Assembly: GCF_016463645.1 (NCBI RefSeq) | Contig: NZ_JAEMQX010000019.1 | Coordinates: forward strand, 1-47,447 | Source: Sphingopyxis sp. | GTDB taxonomy: Bacteria > Pseudomonadota > Alphaproteobacteria > Sphingomonadales > Sphingomonadaceae | Length of the DNA: 47,447 nt | Reading direction: 5' to 3' | In this document: piece by piece, positions 25,840-35,000 of the stretch | Position numbering within the stretch: position 1 is the stretch's first letter | Layout of the letters: every line of letters starts with the position of its first letter | Position numbers and translations under genes: made by a program | Notes under the pieces: model-generated | What the model was told of the DNA's origin: nothing | What the model saw: the letters and a program-made list of their open reading frames with translations, nothing else | Database searches by the model: none

Positions 25840-28779
25840 ATGGCTGACGTCTGGGAATCTCTTCTCCATGGCTGCTCGGCTTTCATCCATTCGACAGCGG
25901 TATCGATCGTCGGGACGACTGCGGCGGATACCAAGGCGCTGGTCGGATCGCTGCATGATGGCGCACGCGATGCGAACTCCAAGGCAGCGCTCAAAAAGGT
26001 AAAAGAGGATGTCGAAACGGCCGCGGCGAACGGCGCCGCGCTGATCGATGCGGTCAAGCCCCACCTGTCGATCTTTGCCACCGAAGTCAGCAAGATGGGA
26101 GCCGAGCTGGCCGCTCCTTTCAGTTGGGAGGGGCTGGCCCGCGCGATTACCAGCCTCGCCGCCGCTATGACGGCGCTCGACAAGGCAATCAAGACGCTCG
26201 CCGACGCAGCGGCGGCGAAGGAGACCGACCCCGGCCGGCGCGAAATCGTTCGCAAGGATATCCGTGGTATCACCGCACCATGGGCACGTCCCTTCCTGCT
26301 CGCGCAGCAAGGCATGACCGAGGATTTCGACGAACTCTGCCGCGAATTGTTCGGGCTCGACGACGGCGTGCGCAAGCTCGGTGAAAAGCTGAGCTGGGAC
26401 CATGACAAGTCAACGATCACCGCATCGCTCACCGAGCTTCCCGGCGGCGACCTCGGCGCCATCAAGCTCGAAAAGAGCGAGCTTCAGACTTTTTTTGATT
26501 TTTCGGGCGACGCGCTGCTCGGATTCCGGATCAAGACGACCGTCACCGCCGAGCTGACTTCGAAAGGGTTGCTCGAACACCCCCTGCCGGGCGATGCGGC
26601 CAAGAGTGAAGGGGTGTTCATCACCCTCGACACACGCGACGGCCTGACGTTCGGCGAGGGGAAGGACCGACGGATGCTGCTTCCTATCCGCGTCGGCGGA
26701 GGCAACACCGAGCTTCGCGATCTGACGATCGCGCGCCCCGAACAGGCCGAGGGCAATGGCCGGATCGACGTGACCGCCACCGTGGCCGGCAAGCGCGGAA
26801 CGGTGCTCGCTATCGTCGCCGAGGGTCTCGGTGTCTCGCTGCGCTGGAGCGACGCGACCGGCGACGCGCTCGAAGTCGTCCCGCGTCCACCGGACGGAAT
26901 GGGCATCAAGGTTGACGCGGGTATCGTGAAGGGCGGCGGCTATCTCCGCCACCGCGAGGAACAAAATGATTATGGCGGCGCTCTCGAACTGAAGATCGGG
27001 CCGGTCTCGGCAACGGCGGTCGGGCTGTTCACGGTCGATCCTTCGTCCTTCGTCATCGTGATCGGGCTGCGTTTCGTCCCCGTGATCGAACTGAGCTTCG
27101 GTTTCACGCTCAACGGACTTGGCGGGCTTTTGGCGATCGACCGTACACTCGATCCCAATGCCCTGATGGCGGCGCTCGCCGACGGGGTCGTGTCCAACCT
27201 CCTGTTTCCAGACGATCCGATCGGCGCCGCGCCGACAATCCTGCAGCAGCTTGAAACCGTATTCCCCTATCGCGATGGCGCCTTCGTGATCGGACCGATC
27301 GCCGAACTCGGCTGGGGGAGCCAGAGCGGGCTGATCCGCGCCAAGCTGGGGGCGATGATTTCGATCCCGGGCGAATCGCCGATCACTCTGATCGGCAGCG
27401 TCTCGCTGTCCGTGCCGCCCAAGCTCGACGAGAAAAACAAGTTCAAGCTGATCGATCTCAACGCCGACATTGCGAGCCCGATCACCGCGGACGCCTTTGT
27501 CACTCGAATTGAACTGCGCAATTCGAGCCTCGCCAAAATTCCCGTCAGCGGGTCGCTCGGCATCTATATCGGCTGGGCAGCCGATGCTGGCGTCGCCTTC
27601 TCGGCCGGCGGCTTCTATCCGGGTTACCAAGGCCCGCCGATGCTGGGCGAGATGAAACGGATCAGCATCAAACTCGATCCGCCAATCAAGGGCGTGACCC
27701 TCAACGTGTCGGGATACAGCGCTTTCACGACCAATTCGGTGCAATGGGGTGGCGCGGCGTATCTCAAAGCCAAGATCGGTCCGGTTTCGGGCGAAGGTAG
27801 CATCGAAGTCAACGCGCTCTTCCAATGGGCGCCCAAGCTCCACTTCGCTTATGCGATCAGGGCGTCGGTCTCGCTCAAGGCGTTCGGGCACAGCGTCGCA
27901 TCGGTGACATTCCGCGGCAGCATCGAGGGGGTCCACCCATGGCGCCTCGAAGGCTACGCCGGGGTCGAATTCCTCTGGTGGGAAGCCGAGCTTCCCGTCG
28001 GCCCGGTCACATGGGGCGAGAAAAATACCGAACTGCCGCCGATCGTCGATGCGCAGGACGCCGTTGCGACCGCGCTCGGCGGCGACAGCGGGTGGCGCGC
28101 GAATATGCCCGCCGGCGCGGATCAATATGCACGGTTGCGCGTCGACCCCGAAGCGCCGCCGTTGATCCACCCGATGGCGACCGTCGATCTGATCCAGCAG
28201 GCCGTGCCGCTCGAAACCGAGATCGACCGGATCGGCGCCTGCCGGACCAGCGTGCGCCGGATACATCTGGCGGAACCGAAGATCGATGGCCTGCCCGCGG
28301 CTGCCGCGTCCGAATTGACCGAGTTGTTCCCGCCGGGCCAGTTCCTCAATCTCAGCGACGACGACAAGGTGGCACGCCCCGATTTTGAACAATTCCCCGC
28401 CGGAGTCCGCATCGCGGCGAGCTATGGGCCGCGCGCCGGGGACGAGGTCGACGTCGCCTATCAGTGGGAAACGATCTTCCCGCATCAGGGCGGTCTTCGC
28501 CGTGACCTCGCGATTCAGCTCAGCCCCGCGGCAGCTCATATATTGAATTCGGGGGCTCCCGCACTCGCGGTGAGGAAACGCGGCAACCCGTACCTCCCGC
28601 CGCACGTCGAACCAGTGACGGTACTGGACCCGGGGCTCAAGACCATCCGCGACCTCGACACGCTCGCAACCGTAGGCACGGCGGAGATGATCACCACGAC
28701 CGCCGCCGCGCGCGAGGCGAAAGTGATGATCGCTTCGGGCGCGCGTGTCCAACTCGTCGGAATGGGGCTGACATCATGA
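25840..28779 (+). CDS. DUF6603-like giant beta-rich protein, first of four-gene cassette
   Basis: This 979-residue protein has unknown function. Residues 1-130 look helical and Ala/Lys-rich. From about 150 to 740 it is a long series of beta-strands with alternating hydrophobics. The core near 380-560 (ELKIGPVSATAVGLFTVD, IELSFGFTLNGLGGLLAIDR, LLFPDDPIGAAP, GPIAELGWG) is what I remember of DUF6603, a family without assigned function. The C-terminal 240 residues look like a separate domain. There is no signal peptide, TM segment or catalytic motif. The ATG at 25840 has a GGAGA site; an in-frame extension of 25 codons upstream has no site. Its stop overlaps the next start (ATGA), so the two products are probably made in step. 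The family name is from memory. Confidence 0.75.
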   Translation: MADVWESLLHGCSAFIHSTAVSIVGTTAADTKALVGSLHDGARDANSKAALKKVKEDVETAAANGAALIDAVKPHLSIFATEVSKMGAELAAPFSWEGLARAITSLAAAMTALDKAIKTLADAAAAKETDPGRREIVRKDIRGITAPWARPFLLAQQGMTEDFDELCRELFGLDDGVRKLGEKLSWDHDKSTITASLTELPGGDLGAIKLEKSELQTFFDFSGDALLGFRIKTTVTAELTSKGLLEHPLPGDAAKSEGVFITLDTRDGLTFGEGKDRRMLLPIRVGGGNTELRDLTIARPEQAEGNGRIDVTATVAGKRGTVLAIVAEGLGVSLRWSDATGDALEVVPRPPDGMGIKVDAGIVKGGGYLRHREEQNDYGGALELKIGPVSATAVGLFTVDPSSFVIVIGLRFVPVIELSFGFTLNGLGGLLAIDRTLDPNALMAALADGVVSNLLFPDDPIGAAPTILQQLETVFPYRDGAFVIGPIAELGWGSQSGLIRAKLGAMISIPGESPITLIGSVSLSVPPKLDEKNKFKLIDLNADIASPITADAFVTRIELRNSSLAKIPVSGSLGIYIGWAADAGVAFSAGGFYPGYQGPPMLGEMKRISIKLDPPIKGVTLNVSGYSAFTTNSVQWGGAAYLKAKIGPVSGEGSIEVNALFQWAPKLHFAYAIRASVSLKAFGHSVASVTFRGSIEGVHPWRLEGYAGVEFLWWEAELPVGPVTWGEKNTELPPIVDAQDAVATALGGDSGWRANMPAGADQYARLRVDPEAPPLIHPMATVDLIQQAVPLETEIDRIGACRTSVRRIHLAEPKIDGLPAAAASELTELFPPGQFLNLSDDDKVARPDFEQFPAGVRIAASYGPRAGDEVDVAYQWETIFPHQGGLRRDLAIQLSPAAAHILNSGAPALAVRKRGNPYLPPHVEPVTVLDPGLKTIRDLDTLATVGTAEMITTTAAAREAKVMIASGARVQLVGMGLTS

Positions 28780-31700
28780 ACGGCACGCTGAAATCTTTCG
28801 CCAATTTCCGGCTCGACGCGGCGCTCGTGCCGTTCGAGCCCTTCGAGCCCGAGAATGTCGTCCTCGATCGTTTTGGCTTCATGCCATGGGTTCGCCTTGG
28901 CCTGTCGGCCGGGCTCAGCGGCGAACTGGATGGCAATCGCGCCAAAAGCCTGCTGACCGTCGAAGTACATGCGGAGGGCGCCGATGCGATCGAGGCCCCG
29001 CGCCCGCTGACGCTTTACGGCCCGGGCGATGTCATCGGGATCGACCGCAGCCAGATCATCCGGCGCTTCCCCGCTCCGGGGTCGGACGATGTCGAAACCA
29101 CCCGCATCGCGCATGTCGAATTTGACCGCCCCGAACTGCCTTGGCTCTTTACCCCGCACGGCGTGGACGGCGCCCTGCTGCAGCCGTGGATCGCGCTCGT
29201 GGTCGTTCGCGAAGATGCTGCGCGGATCGTCGGCAATGAACCCGGACTGCCACCTGTCCTTGTCGTCGACGGCACCGAACTTCCGTCGGTCGAGGAAAGC
29301 TGGGCGTGGGCGCATGCACAGGTGAAGGGCGGCACGGGGATCGACACCCCGACCCGCCTGTCCGACGTGCATGGCGCGCAAAATCTGTCGCGGCTGCTTT
29401 GCCCGCGACGGCTCGAACCGGGCATCGCCTATCTCGCGGCAGTCGTGCCGACGTTCGATTGCGGCGTGCAGGCCGGACTTGCCCGACCGGGCGAGGGCAC
29501 GCTCGCCCCCGCATGGCGTCGCGGCGAAACGGGCGAGGTCCGTTTGCCGATCTATGACAGTTGGACCTTCACCAGCGGCAGTGCGAAGGATTTCGAAACC
29601 CTCGTCGAGAGGCTCAAAGGCGTTCCCGCCCCCTATACGATCGGGCGGCGGCGGATCGATACATCGGCTGCGCTCGGCGCGCCGGCGGCGCCGACGGGAA
29701 CCAAGGGGAATGTCCTGACGCTGCGCACCGCGCTTGTTTCTCCGGCCGAGGCACCGGATGGTGCCGACGAGACGGCGTGGAGTGCGGAGCGGCGCAAAAT
29801 CTTGCGTGGCGCCGTGTCTCCCGGCCCGTCGAACGCCGATCTGCCGCGGGTTGATCCCCGGCTCTATGCGCGGTTCCAGCGCGGGCTCGCCTCGCTTCCC
29901 GAAAACATGCCCGCCGCGAATTTCGATAACGACTGGTTCGTCGGGCTCAACACCTCACCCCTCGACCGCATCGTTGCCGGAATCGGCACGCGCGTGGTGC
30001 AGATGGACCAGGAAAAGCTGGTTCAGGCAGCTTGGGCACAGGTAGGAGAAATCCGCCGCCTGAACGGCGTCCTCGGGCAAATCCAGCTCGGCCGCTATGT
30101 CGCCGAACGGCTGCACGAACGCATCTTCGACCGGCTGAAACCCGGTACGCTCACCCAGACGCTGCGCCCTGTGCATGGCAAGCTGCGGGTCGACGACAAC
30201 TGGACCGTCTATGCGCGCGTCCGTGAAAGTCAGGTCGCGCCCGCGGTCATGAGCGGCGCGTTCCGGCGTACCGCCGCGATGCACCTGCGCGCGACGACTG
30301 CGGGTTTCGCCGCGATGGAACAGCTCGTCCGCCCCGGAGAGACGTATCGCAACTTCCAGATTCCGCGTGCCGAACTGAGTGGTATTCGCAAGGTCCGCGA
30401 ACAGGCGATCGATGTGATCCCCGACATCATCGCCGCTCGCCTCGGCGTGGCGGCCGACGCGGTCACCCCCGCACTGCTCGATCGCCGGATGAAGGCGACG
30501 ACGACGACCGCCACCAAGATGGCGCGCCCCGTCTCGCAATGGTCGGTTCGCGAGGGAAACATCGATCTGAAGGAACGCGCGACGAGCCAGATTGCGCGGC
30601 AGATCGAGGGTGCTATCGGCACGACGCGCAAGACCGAAAAGGTCGAAGCACTTACCGGAATGCTCGTCGCGATCGCAGAGACCGAGGGCGTGAGCTTCGC
30701 CGCGTCGGCGCTGACACGCCTCGACAAGCTTGACCGCACGCTCGGCCAGACGATCGAGCCGCTGCGCGTCGGCGGGCGCGTGATCGGAATGCCGCCCGCC
30801 CGGCGACGCACGCAGATGGTCGGCCGCGCGAGCACCAGCCGCCGCGGCGCAGCCATGTCGGTCCAGCGTTTCCAGACCGAAGCGTCCAAGGGGCTGACAA
30901 AAACGCTGGGCACGCTCGGCATCGTGAAACGTAGCGAGGTCGCGGTGCATCTCGGCACACTGGTTGCCGGTATTGGCACCTTCGAAATTCCGCATCAGAA
31001 TGCCCTGCCGAAGCTCGAACTGGACCATAAGGCACTGCTCGCCGGCCTCGCCCCGGCACGGACCGCGACGACATATGCCCGCGCGCGCCTCGGCTCCAAG
31101 CTCCCCGACTGGCTCGACAGCCGGTGGTTCGACGATCTGCGTATCGAGCCGATCATGGCCGCCCCGGAGTTTCCGCGGCCGATGTACGAAGCGCTTGCCG
31201 ATTACGACATGGACTGGCTGGTCCCCGGCCTTGGCGCGCTGAGCACATCGGACTTCGTGACCGTGCTCGAAACCAACCCCCGCTTCACCGAGGCGTTCCT
31301 CGTCGGCCTGTCCGACGAGATGGGGCGCGAGCTGTTGTGGCGCGACTATCCCACCGACCAGCGCGGCACCTATTTCCGCCGGTTCTGGGACGCGCGCAAG
31401 GACGAGGTGGTTCGCGACATTCATCGTTTCGGCGCCGGCAAGCTCGGCAGTCACATCGGGGGGGCACTGGCTACTAATGGCGAAATCAAGGGCCGCGCGG
31501 TCCTTGTGATCAAGGCCGAGCTCATCCGCCGCTATCCCGATGCGATGTTCCTCGCGGTCAGGGGCAGCGGCAGCGATCCGGCCACGGTTGCGTTCGAAGC
31601 TCCACCGACTCCCGGAGAAAAGGGCGCGCCCCTGTTCCACGCGCTGATCCAGCCCGACACGCTGTGCGTGGGCTTCGACCTCACGATCGACGAGCTGACC

Positions 31701-32003
31701 GCAAGCGGCACGCATTGGTGGTTCATGATCGGCGAACATCCCACCGCTCCGCGGTTCGGGCTCGACAGCAACGGCCAGGCGCGCCCGGTCGGCAACGGAT
31801 CGGTGGTCCGCGACGAGATCGGCTGGAACACTTTCGGGACGGCGGCCGGCGGTTTCGTCGGCACCAGCCCCGGTTTCAATATCAAGCCCAGCGAAGGTGA
31901 CGTTTTTCCTTGGGCCAAGGACAGCGCAGCCGTGGCGCACGCACTGCTGCAAAGCCCGGCGCGCGCGATGTTCTACGCTCGCACCCTCATCGGAGGCAAC
32001 TGA
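28776..32003 (+). CDS. Giant uncharacterised protein, second of four-gene cassette
   Basis: This 1075-residue soluble protein matches no domain I can name. The N-terminal 300 residues are mixed alpha/beta, opening with FEPFEPENVVLDRFGFMPWV. A long helical, Arg/Ala-rich middle section (about 415-720) begins with AWAQVGEIRRLNGVLGQIQL. The C-terminal 200 residues contain AVLVIKAELIRRYPDAMFLA near 910, GFDLTIDEL, HPTAPRFGLDSNG and a closing AHALLQSPARAMFYARTL. I recall similar C-terminal blocks in other uncharacterised proteins found beside DUF6603 genes. No signal peptide or TM helix is seen. The ATG overlaps the upstream stop by 4 bp and the next gene follows after one base, so it sits firmly inside one operon. 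Confidence 0.75.
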   Translation: MNGTLKSFANFRLDAALVPFEPFEPENVVLDRFGFMPWVRLGLSAGLSGELDGNRAKSLLTVEVHAEGADAIEAPRPLTLYGPGDVIGIDRSQIIRRFPAPGSDDVETTRIAHVEFDRPELPWLFTPHGVDGALLQPWIALVVVREDAARIVGNEPGLPPVLVVDGTELPSVEESWAWAHAQVKGGTGIDTPTRLSDVHGAQNLSRLLCPRRLEPGIAYLAAVVPTFDCGVQAGLARPGEGTLAPAWRRGETGEVRLPIYDSWTFTSGSAKDFETLVERLKGVPAPYTIGRRRIDTSAALGAPAAPTGTKGNVLTLRTALVSPAEAPDGADETAWSAERRKILRGAVSPGPSNADLPRVDPRLYARFQRGLASLPENMPAANFDNDWFVGLNTSPLDRIVAGIGTRVVQMDQEKLVQAAWAQVGEIRRLNGVLGQIQLGRYVAERLHERIFDRLKPGTLTQTLRPVHGKLRVDDNWTVYARVRESQVAPAVMSGAFRRTAAMHLRATTAGFAAMEQLVRPGETYRNFQIPRAELSGIRKVREQAIDVIPDIIAARLGVAADAVTPALLDRRMKATTTTATKMARPVSQWSVREGNIDLKERATSQIARQIEGAIGTTRKTEKVEALTGMLVAIAETEGVSFAASALTRLDKLDRTLGQTIEPLRVGGRVIGMPPARRRTQMVGRASTSRRGAAMSVQRFQTEASKGLTKTLGTLGIVKRSEVAVHLGTLVAGIGTFEIPHQNALPKLELDHKALLAGLAPARTATTYARARLGSKLPDWLDSRWFDDLRIEPIMAAPEFPRPMYEALADYDMDWLVPGLGALSTSDFVTVLETNPRFTEAFLVGLSDEMGRELLWRDYPTDQRGTYFRRFWDARKDEVVRDIHRFGAGKLGSHIGGALATNGEIKGRAVLVIKAELIRRYPDAMFLAVRGSGSDPATVAFEAPPTPGEKGAPLFHALIQPDTLCVGFDLTIDELTASGTHWWFMIGEHPTAPRFGLDSNGQARPVGNGSVVRDEIGWNTFGTAAGGFVGTSPGFNIKPSEGDVFPWAKDSAAVAHALLQSPARAMFYARTLIGGN

Positions 32004-32004
32004 A

Positions 32005-35000
32005 ATGGCACGCGAACCCACCCTCGGTCAGATTCGCCAAAAGCGCGCGAGCTATGAAACCGCACGCGCAAAGACCGGCGCCAAAATCGACGCTGCAGCG
32101 CAAACGATGCGCGAGATCGACGAAGCGATGGCCGCTGCTCGGAGCGCGGGCGACCTCGCGGCCGAAAAACGGCTCGGGCGGCAGCGCGAGGCGGCGGCGG
32201 GCAAGCATCGCGACCTGCACGACGATCTCGGCCGGCTCGACCGTGAATTCGAACTACCCGACCTCGGCCGCTTCATCGATCCGTGCGCGGTCGAATCCGA
32301 AACCCCGCTGATACTGCTGCCGCTGCGGATCGAGACGCGCTACTCCGCCGACCGGAAGCATTTGCGCGTCCGCATTTATCCCGACACCATCCATATCGAC
32401 CGGCTCAATCGCAACATTGCGGCAAAGGAACGCCAAGCGGGCGAAATCTATTGGCGCAGCATCTGGTCGGCGAACGAAGCGGCGCAGGAACAAGCATGGA
32501 CGACGCTCGTCGGCGCGATCGGCGCAGCACGGGCAGCGTGGATCGCCCATGCACTCCGCCCTGCCAATTTCACCGACCTCGGCGCCGGCGAGCCCGTTTT
32601 CCCTGACGCCGCGCCGAGCGATCCGCTGACGATCGCCGCGCGATTGCTGCCCGACCAGTTCGTCGTCGTCGCACGTCAAAAGGGCGGCACGGCGCGCGCG
32701 CATGGCAAGGCGGTCAAATCGCCGCTTCCGATGGGGATATTCGAAGGTCCCGAAGAATCACTCCTCAAGGTCGATGGCGTTCCAGTCGCGCCCGGTGCCG
32801 AATGGATAGTTCGTTTCGACGATGCGGTCGAAGCGGGCATGGCGGTGACGGTCAAGCTTCCCGAGCCGGGCGGACGCGTCGAAAGCCTGCTCGTCTATGG
32901 CATCCGTCGCAGCATCGACGGGCCGAAAGGCGCGTCCGAACTCGGCGCATTGCTCGAATCGCACGACCTCGCGCGCGGGGTCGGTTTCCTGCCGCAGGGC
33001 ACGCCGACCAACAATCGCGAAGAGGGGCGCAGCGCCTGGAGCGCGAAACGGGCCGCCACCGCACCCGGCGTCGAGCCCCCGATGGTCGACCCCACCGCCA
33101 ATGCAGCGGTCGCCGCCGACGCGCTCGGCATCGATGCCGCGCTGCTCGCGAGCGTACCCGAAGCTGCTCACCCCGAAACCTGGCGCGCCCGCGCGATGAA
33201 TATTGCACTGTGGCGGGCAACATGGGGCAATTTCCTCGACAAATGCGACGGAATGGGCGGCCCGCAGCTCAGTGATATGCAGAAAGCCGACGCGCGCAGA
33301 CTCCACCGCGACGCCGTCTATGGTCGCGGCCCGCTACCCGCGATTCGCGTCGGCGACCAGCCTTACGGTCTGCTCCCCGTCGCGGCGACCGATGCCGACT
33401 GGTCGGGAACGGGCTTCGAAGGGCAGATGATCGATCTCCTGCGGCGCGTGCGGACCGAATGGCGTGCCGCGCTGCGCAATGTGCCGCATATCGTCAACGG
33501 CGAGACCCGGATATCGGAGACGCTGATCGAACTTCTCGGCGCAGGCCCGGTCAGCCGCGCCGTCGACGCACGCGGCGCGGTGACACGGCCGACATGCATG
33601 CTGTACGAGGAAGTCTCGGGCGCGGTCGACACCGACGCAGAAGCCGAATTGCTGATCGGCGGTCTCGCGTGGCAGGCGCTCAATAGTGCGAGCTACACCA
33701 ATATGCCCGTGTCGCTCGAAGAAGAAGCGCGCCCGGTGCGCCTGCCCTTCGCGCTGGCGGACGACGCCGCTTTTTGCCGGGCGATCCTTGATGGCGGGTC
33801 GCCCGGCGCGCCCAAGAGCGTATTCCAGGCGCTCGTCCTGCTGGGCTGGGAGCAGATCAACGAAAAGGTGGCGGCGGAGGGCGGACGCGGACGGCTTGCC
33901 GATCTGGTCGCCGCGACGTCGGCTGATACCCGCGTCCGCACCGCCTTCATTCGCGCCGCCGAACAGGTCGAGGCGCCCCAGCCGATTGTTTATGAAGCAC
34001 AGGCTGACCGCTTCGCAGCGTTCATCGATCCCGCGGCAAGCATCAACGCTTATCAGCCAATCGAAGCGGCGCGAATGACCTATGCCGAGATGGCGATCAC
34101 CGCGACTTCCGAAAAGACGCGAAAGATCTTCGCCGATCTCGCCATCTATGCGTGGTCGAATGCACGCGCCGAACTCGACGACATGCGCGAGGCGCTCGCG
34201 GTGCTGGCGGACGAGACGATCGGCGAAGACGAGCGCAAGATTCTTGTCGGCGAAACGCTCGATGTCGCATCGCATCGTCTCGATGCATGGATCACCGCGC
34301 TCGTTGAGCGCCGCCGGCGTACGCGGCGCGCCGCCAAACCGGGCGCGACGCTGATCGGCGCCTATGGCTGGGCCGAAGGCATCGCGCCGGCCGGCCCACG
34401 GGAAAGCGAAGGATATATCCACGCGCCAAGCGTTCCGCACGCGGCCACCGCCGGCGTCCTTCGCGGCGCCTATCGCGCCCATGAACGCCAAGCCTTCGCC
34501 ATCGACCTGACGAGTGCGCGCGTCCGCGATGCGATGGACCTGATCGAGGGCATTCGCCAGGGGCAGAGCCTCGCCGCGCTGATCGGCTATCGGATCGAAC
34601 GTGCAATGCACGAGGGCAAGCTCGACGCCTTCATCTTTTCGCTGCGTGTCGTGGCGCCGCTGGTCCAGAGCCGCCTGACCGATCGCGACGAGCCGGAGAC
34701 GGGCGCGCAGGAGGCGCTGGCCCCGAGCAACGTCGTCGATGGCATCCGCTTGACCGAAATGTGGAAAAATGGTCGCGACGGCGTGATCGCAGCCATCCGC
34801 CGCAAGCCCGAGAACAACCCCTATGTCACGACTTGGGCGGCGCCGACCGAACCCGAACTCAAACGTCTCGACAAATATATCACTGACGCGGCGGCCGCGC
34901 TCGACGCGGTGGCAGATCTGCTGCTCGCCGAATCGGTTCATCAACTCGTCAAAGGCAACAGCGAGCGGGCGTCGGCGGCGATAGACGCTGCCGCGACGGG

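Noticed and set aside
26410-28752. 780-codon minus-strand frame opposite the first cassette gene
   Set aside because: Shadow of the coding strand: composition is Arg/Asp/Gly-rich with no motif and no ribosome-binding site.
29955-32021. 688-codon minus-strand frame opposite the second cassette gene
   Set aside because: Antisense shadow. The plus-strand gene has coupled starts, stops and neighbours.
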